Assembly: GCA_964603785.1 (NCBI GenBank) | Contig: CAZRWD010000001.1 | Location: 124,001-188,000, forward strand | Length of the DNA: 64,000 nt | Reading direction: 5' to 3' | DNA from: CAZRWD01 sp964603785 | GTDB lineage: Bacteria > Fermentibacterota > Fermentibacteria > Fermentibacterales > Fermentibacteraceae | Shown: positions 60,674-64,000 of the stretch, piece by piece | How positions within the stretch are numbered: the first letter of the stretch is position 1 | Layout of the letters: each line of letters opens with the position of its first letter | The notes under the pieces: model-generated | Databases searched by the model: none | What the model was told of the DNA's origin: nothing | What the model saw: only the letters and a program-made list of their open reading frames with translations | Made by a program: the position numbers and the translations under genes

Positions 60674-60750
60674 GGGCCCATAGCTCAGTTGGCTAGAGCC
60701 ACCGGCTCATAACCGGTCGGTCCCTGGTTCGAGTCCAGGTGGGCCCACCA
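60674..60750 (+). tRNA. tRNA with CAT anticodon, probably tRNA-Ile2
   Basis: Acceptor GGGCCCA/TGGGCCC, D arm GCTC-AGTTGGCTA-GAGC, anticodon stem ACCGG/CCGGT with loop CTCATAA, T arm CCTGG-TTCGAGT-CCAGG, CCA encoded. The C4-G69 and C5-G68 pairs are those recognised by TilS, so the C34 is likely changed to lysidine and the tRNA reads ATA. An elongator tRNA-Met is the alternative. Confidence 0.85.
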
Positions 60751-60759
60751 GGCTTTGGA

Positions 60760-60836
60760 GGGCGGGTAGCTCAGTTGGCTAGAGCACAAGCTTCACACGT
60801 TTGGGGTCGCAGGTTCGAATCCTGTCCCGCCCACCA
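60760..60836 (+). tRNA. tRNA-Val (anticodon CAC)
   Basis: Acceptor GGGCGGG/CCCGCCC, anticodon stem CAAGC/GTTTG with loop TTCACAC, T arm GCAGG-TTCGAAT-CCTGT; CCA encoded. Confidence 0.94.
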
Positions 60837-60853
60837 GCGATTCCTCCGGGTAT

Positions 60854-60924
60854 GTCCGGGAACCGCATGATCCCGGACACCAGAGCCGGGGCGAACGGCG
60901 GGGTGTGCTTCGCGGCACACCCCG
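60854..60924 (+). terminator. Two hairpins after the tRNA pair
   Basis: GTCCGGGA/TCCCGGAC (60854-60878) and CGGGGTGTGC/GCACACCCCG (60899-60924, followed by TCTCCGTCT). The second lies only about 25 bases before the next start codon, so it could also modulate read-through into the zinc-ribbon gene. Confidence 0.55.
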
Positions 60925-60949
60925 TCTCCGTCTAGTGGAAGGAGCGCAG

Positions 60950-61663
60950 ATGGATCAGGCTCTCTCCCTGCTGTTCGAGCTGCAGGAACTTGACTCGGCG
61001 CTCGACAGGGAGAAGGCCGAGCTGGAGGCCATCCCCGGCGAGAGGCGCATCGTGGACGAAGAGGTGACCCGTGCCAGGGAGGAGTTCTCGGCGGTCGAGG
61101 CCTCCCTCTCCGGGATCGTCGAGTCGCAGGCGCAGTGCGAACGGGAGAAGGCGGAGGCGAGGGCGAGGCTCGCCGAGTACAGGACGAAGCTGCTGTCGCT
61201 CAAGACGAACACCGAGTACAGGGCCATGCTCGAACAGATGGCCTGGGTGGAGAAGCGGCTCGACGAGCTCGACAGCAGGACCGTCGAGCTCCTCTACGCG
61301 GAGGACGATTCGAGGAAGGCCGTGGAGGAGGCCGGGAGGAAGCTCGGCAGGTACGAGGAGCGCGCAGCACGCAAGAGGCAGATGCTCGACGGCCGCGAAC
61401 AGGAGCTGGTCCGCGGGATCGAAGAGCTCGGGGCGCGGCGGGAGGAGCTGGCCCCCCGCGTGAACATCAGGCTCCTAAGGAAGTACGAGCAGCTCAGGGC
61501 GTCCGGCAAGTCCGCCGCCGTCGTGCTGCTGTCGAGGGGGGCCTGCGGGGGCTGCCACACCAACATCCCGCCCCAGAACGCGGTGGAGATCGGCAGGGGC
61601 GAGACCTACAACTGCCCCATCTGCGGCCGGTATGTCGTTGCCGGGAGTTCCGGATCGAGCTAG
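60950..61663 (+). CDS. Coiled-coil C4 zinc-ribbon protein (DUF164/CT398-like)
   Basis: A 237-residue protein: a long Glu/Arg-rich coiled coil (residues ~1-180) and a C-terminal zinc ribbon CGGCHTNIPPQNAVEI...YNCPICGRYVV (four Cys). This family often lies before rnpB, as here. Its role is unclear; links to flagella, RNA processing or ribosomes have been proposed for relatives. ATG 60950 follows GGAAGGAG. Confidence 0.88.
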   Translation: MDQALSLLFELQELDSALDREKAELEAIPGERRIVDEEVTRAREEFSAVEASLSGIVESQAQCEREKAEARARLAEYRTKLLSLKTNTEYRAMLEQMAWVEKRLDELDSRTVELLYAEDDSRKAVEEAGRKLGRYEERAARKRQMLDGREQELVRGIEELGARREELAPRVNIRLLRKYEQLRASGKSAAVVLLSRGACGGCHTNIPPQNAVEIGRGETYNCPICGRYVVAGSSGSS

Positions 61664-61672
61664 TTTACGCAT

Positions 61673-62041
61673 GAGGCAGGGCCGGGCGGGCAGCCGCCCC
61701 CCCCGGGGGGAGGAAAGTCCGGGCACCGCAGGGCAGGGCGCCGGGTAACACCCGGATCCGGTGACGGATGGAAAGCGCCACAGAAATGATACCGCCGCCC
61801 GTGCGGCAAGGGTGAAATGGTGGGGTAAGAGCCCACCGGGACCCGGGCAACCGGGTCCGCAGGGCAAGCCCCGCCCGGTGCAAGGCCTAATAGGGAGGGA
61901 GTCCCCAGCGGACAGGGAGCGGCCCGCTCCCTCTGACCTCCGGGTCGGCCGCTCGAGCCGGCGGGGGACCGCCGGCCCAGATGGATGGCTGCCGCCTTCT
62001 CCGGAAGGCACAGAACCCGGCTTACAGCCCGACCCTGCCTC
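61673..62041 (+). ncRNA. rnpB: RNase P RNA, bacterial class A
   Basis: P1 pairs GAGGCAGGG (61673-61681) with CCCTGCCTC (62033-62041). Conserved core elements are present: GAGGAAAGTCCGGGC, ACAGAAATGATACC, GGTGAAATGGTGGGGTAAGAGCCCACCG, and ACAGAACCCGGCTTACAG near the 3' end. This is the catalytic RNA that matures tRNA 5' ends. It lies between the zinc-ribbon gene and recJ, and recJ begins nine bases past its end. Confidence 0.93.
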
Positions 62042-62049
62042 CCCTGGAG

Positions 62050-63759
62050 ATGATGAGCAAGCGCTGGATGGCCAGGAACGGAACGAAGGGACCCGACGCT
62101 CCGCCGCCGGATGCCGCCCCGGGGACCGACATACCTCTTCCCCTCAGGCTCCTGCTCTCCAGGAGGGGGCTCGACCCCTCGCTGCACGCGCGGTTCGTCG
62201 ATCCCTCGCCGGGGGAGCTCAGCCCCTGGAACGACGTTCCGGGCATGGAGGAGGCGGCGCGGATCCTGACACGCTCGGCCGCCGCCGGGGACCGGATCCT
62301 CGTCTGGGGTGACTACGACGCCGACGGCATGACCGCCGCCGCTATCCTCGCCTCCGCCCTCGACACCATCGGGGCATCGAACACCATCTTCATCCCGGAG
62401 CGCGCCGGAGACGGGTACGGGCTTGCCGGCCGCGCGGTGGAGATCTGCCGCGAGAGGGGATGCCGCACCCTGGTGACGGTCGACTGCGGGATAGGCTCGG
62501 TCGACGAGATCGCAGCCCTGGAGAGCGCCGGCGTGACCACCGTGATCACCGACCACCACGAGCCGGGTCCGGTGCTCCCGGGGGCATCGGCGACGGTCAA
62601 CCCGTGCATGCACGACGGCTCGTTCCCATGGGCGTCACTCTCGGGGGCAGGGACGGCATTCTTCCTGGCCAGGGCACTCGAGGACTGCTCGGGAAGGGTG
62701 GGGGTCTTCGACAGGGCTCTCGCCCTCGCCGCGATCGGTACCGTCTGCGACGTGGTGCCCCTCTCGGGCGACAACAGGATCATCTCCAGGTGCGGCCTGG
62801 ACAGGCTCAGGGCCGGAGCGGTCCCGGGCGTCGGCGAGCTCGCGGGAGTCGCCGGGTTCGACATCTCGAAGGCTGCGGGGTCCGACATCTCCTTCAGGAT
62901 CGGCCCCCGCCTCAACTCGTGCGGGAGGATCGCAAGCGCGGAGCCGGCCCTGGGCCTGCTGCTAGCCGGGACCGCGGCGGAAGCCTCGGACCATGCGAGG
63001 GAGATGGAGCACCTGAACGGCGTCAGGCGGCAGCTCGACAGGAAGGTCTTCGAGGAGGCCTCGGCGATGATCGGCCGCGATCCTCTCCGTCCGGCGGTCT
63101 TCCTCGCCTCGAGGGGCTGGCACCCGGGGGTCGTCGGGATAGCGGCCTCGAGGCTCTCTTCCGAGCTGGGCAGGCCGGTGGTCCTCAGCGCCATCGACGG
63201 GAGCGGCTCCGCGAGGGGTTCGGCCAGGGGGGTCCCCGGAATCAACCTGTGCGAGGTCCTTTCCGGGATGAGCGATCTCCTCGAGAGCTTCGGGGGCCAT
63301 GCCGGGGCCGCCGGACTCAGCTTCCGCGAGGCGTCGCTCGGGGATCTGGCGGACAGGTTCTGCGACGCGGTGGCGGCCAGGCTTCCCGGAGGGACGGGAG
63401 GCAGCCCGGTGCTGCTCGACGGGAGGCTCACCGCGGATGATCTCCACGAGGGCCTGGCGGAAGCCATAGGCAGGTTCGAGCCCTTCGGGGAGGGGAACGA
63501 GGAGCCCGTCTGGATCACCGGCGGGGCATCGGTGCTCTCATGGAGCCGGATCGGCGGCGGGAAGCACCTGGACTGCACGCTGGGGATAGGCGGGAAGGCT
63601 CTCAGGGGGATCGGGTTCGGCCTCGGCTCGATCCCGCAGCCCTCCCGCGGACCACTGGACATCGCCTACTGCCTGAGGATGGACGAGTTCCGGGGGAGGC
63701 GCGAGATGCGGCTGCACCTCCGGGATGTCCGACCATCGAGGCCGGGGGCGTCCTCGTGA
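62050..63759 (+). CDS. recJ: Single-stranded-DNA exonuclease RecJ
   Basis: A 569-residue DHH-family nuclease. Motifs in order: VWGDYDADGMTAAA (DHH motif I), VTVDCGIGS, VITDHHEPG, IGPRLNSCGRI, and SFGGHAGAAGLSF in the DHHA1 domain, with an OB-fold tail. It degrades 5' ends in recombination and mismatch repair. The ATG pair at 62050/62053 is adjacent to the rnpB 3' end with no clear ribosome-binding site; ATG 62068 is an alternative. Confidence 0.92.
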   Translation: MMSKRWMARNGTKGPDAPPPDAAPGTDIPLPLRLLLSRRGLDPSLHARFVDPSPGELSPWNDVPGMEEAARILTRSAAAGDRILVWGDYDADGMTAAAILASALDTIGASNTIFIPERAGDGYGLAGRAVEICRERGCRTLVTVDCGIGSVDEIAALESAGVTTVITDHHEPGPVLPGASATVNPCMHDGSFPWASLSGAGTAFFLARALEDCSGRVGVFDRALALAAIGTVCDVVPLSGDNRIISRCGLDRLRAGAVPGVGELAGVAGFDISKAAGSDISFRIGPRLNSCGRIASAEPALGLLLAGTAAEASDHAREMEHLNGVRRQLDRKVFEEASAMIGRDPLRPAVFLASRGWHPGVVGIAASRLSSELGRPVVLSAIDGSGSARGSARGVPGINLCEVLSGMSDLLESFGGHAGAAGLSFREASLGDLADRFCDAVAARLPGGTGGSPVLLDGRLTADDLHEGLAEAIGRFEPFGEGNEEPVWITGGASVLSWSRIGGGKHLDCTLGIGGKALRGIGFGLGSIPQPSRGPLDIAYCLRMDEFRGRREMRLHLRDVRPSRPGASS

Positions 63760-64000
63760 CCCTCGAGGATGTCACTACAGGGGCCTTCGGGAACCGCGAC
63801 CGCCCACTCCTCGAAGGCTTCCAGCCCAGACTCCTCCAGACGGCCATGGCCGCAAGGATCGCCAGGGCCATCGAGTCGGGGGGCTGCTACCTCTTCGAGG
63901 CGGGGACGGGGGTTGGAAAGAGCCTGGCCTACATCGTCCCCGCCGTTCTCTCGGGCAGGAAGTGCATCATCTCCACTGCGACGAAGACCCTCCAGGACCA
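63756..64000 (+). CDS. DinG/XPD-like DNA helicase, 5' part only
   Basis: The frame starts at GTG 63756, overlapping the recJ stop as GTGA, and runs off the right edge. The first 81 residues contain the Q-motif-like FQPRLLQTAMA, Walker A EAGTGVGKSLAYIVP and motif Ia STATKTLQD, the start of a DinG/YoaA-type superfamily 2 helicase. The Fe-S cysteines would lie beyond the window. Confidence 0.85.
   Translation, partial: MTLEDVTTGAFGNRDRPLLEGFQPRLLQTAMAARIARAIESGGCYLFEAGTGVGKSLAYIVPAVLSGRKCIISTATKTLQD

Overview
The window is a high-G+C, tightly packed bacterial chromosome segment with about 70 protein genes, eight tRNA genes and an RNase P RNA. The organism looks Gram-negative: there are outer-membrane-type beta-barrel proteins, SPOR and parvulin lipoproteins, and a soluble lytic transglycosylase. 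Two secreted proteins (a zinc carboxypeptidase and a BNR-repeat protein) end in the Por/type IX-type sorting domain typical of the FCB superphylum. Arg codon AGG and Ile codon ATA are used freely despite the high G+C, and a tRNA with the acceptor features of lysidine-modified tRNA-Ile2 is present. A deep, little-cultured FCB-group or candidate-phylum bacterium is the best guess. No plasmid, phage, IS or CRISPR signature was found.

Layout. 1-3.5 kb: small hypothetical genes, a macro-domain protein, a GNAT-like protein, TspO and a CPBP-like membrane protein. 3.8-8.5 kb: a PadR regulator, an FAD-linked dehydrogenase on the minus strand, the two subunits of an isopropylmalate-type dehydratase and a beta-barrel protein. 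8.5-12.7 kb: tRNA-Thr, then glmM, glmS and a YihY-type membrane protein (amino-sugar supply for the envelope). 12.7-14.9 kb: minus-strand genes for a divergent YchF-like protein and a DUF2089/membrane/SHOCT-like operon. 15-25 kb: glgC, a porin-like barrel with a near-consensus promoter, an aminotransferase, a parvulin lipoprotein, an RluD-type synthase, TruA, tRNAs, and a CXXC micro-protein/polyferredoxin/TlpA thiol-redox cluster.

25.1-35.9 kb is one long co-directional block. It opens with a partner-switching module: a STAS antagonist, an RsbW-like kinase and a 1203-residue protein joining a P-loop NTPase, HEAT-like repeats and a SpoIIE/RsbU phosphatase. A SAM hydroxide adenosyltransferase, a GH57 glycosidase, a MurU/AmgK-like sugar-recycling pair, trpS and cysS follow. 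36-44.7 kb holds rpsT, the two sorting-domain proteins, a J-domain protein, a MerR regulator, two tRNA-Pro genes, pcm, a LOG-like protein, apt and a lipoprotein. 44.8-60.3 kb is a second long plus-strand block: rarA, a second pcm, a degenerate histidine-kinase-like protein, RNase R, nadE, purH, a lytic transglycosylase, a beta-propeller protein, two CNNM/CorC-type proteins, a GGDEF-HEAT protein and a PAS/pseudo-receiver protein. 60.4-64 kb carries three tRNAs, a zinc-ribbon coiled-coil protein, rnpB, recJ and the start of a DinG-like helicase.

Most adjacent genes overlap by 1-20 bases (ATGA, GTGA, TTGA and apparently CTGA junctions), so translational coupling seems to be the main organising principle. 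The most unusual items are the NTPase-HEAT-phosphatase module, a second HEAT-fused signalling protein, the apparent CTG/ATC initiation sites, a 3'-flanking dispersed repeat, and an in-frame TAG just before the conserved end of a small gene.
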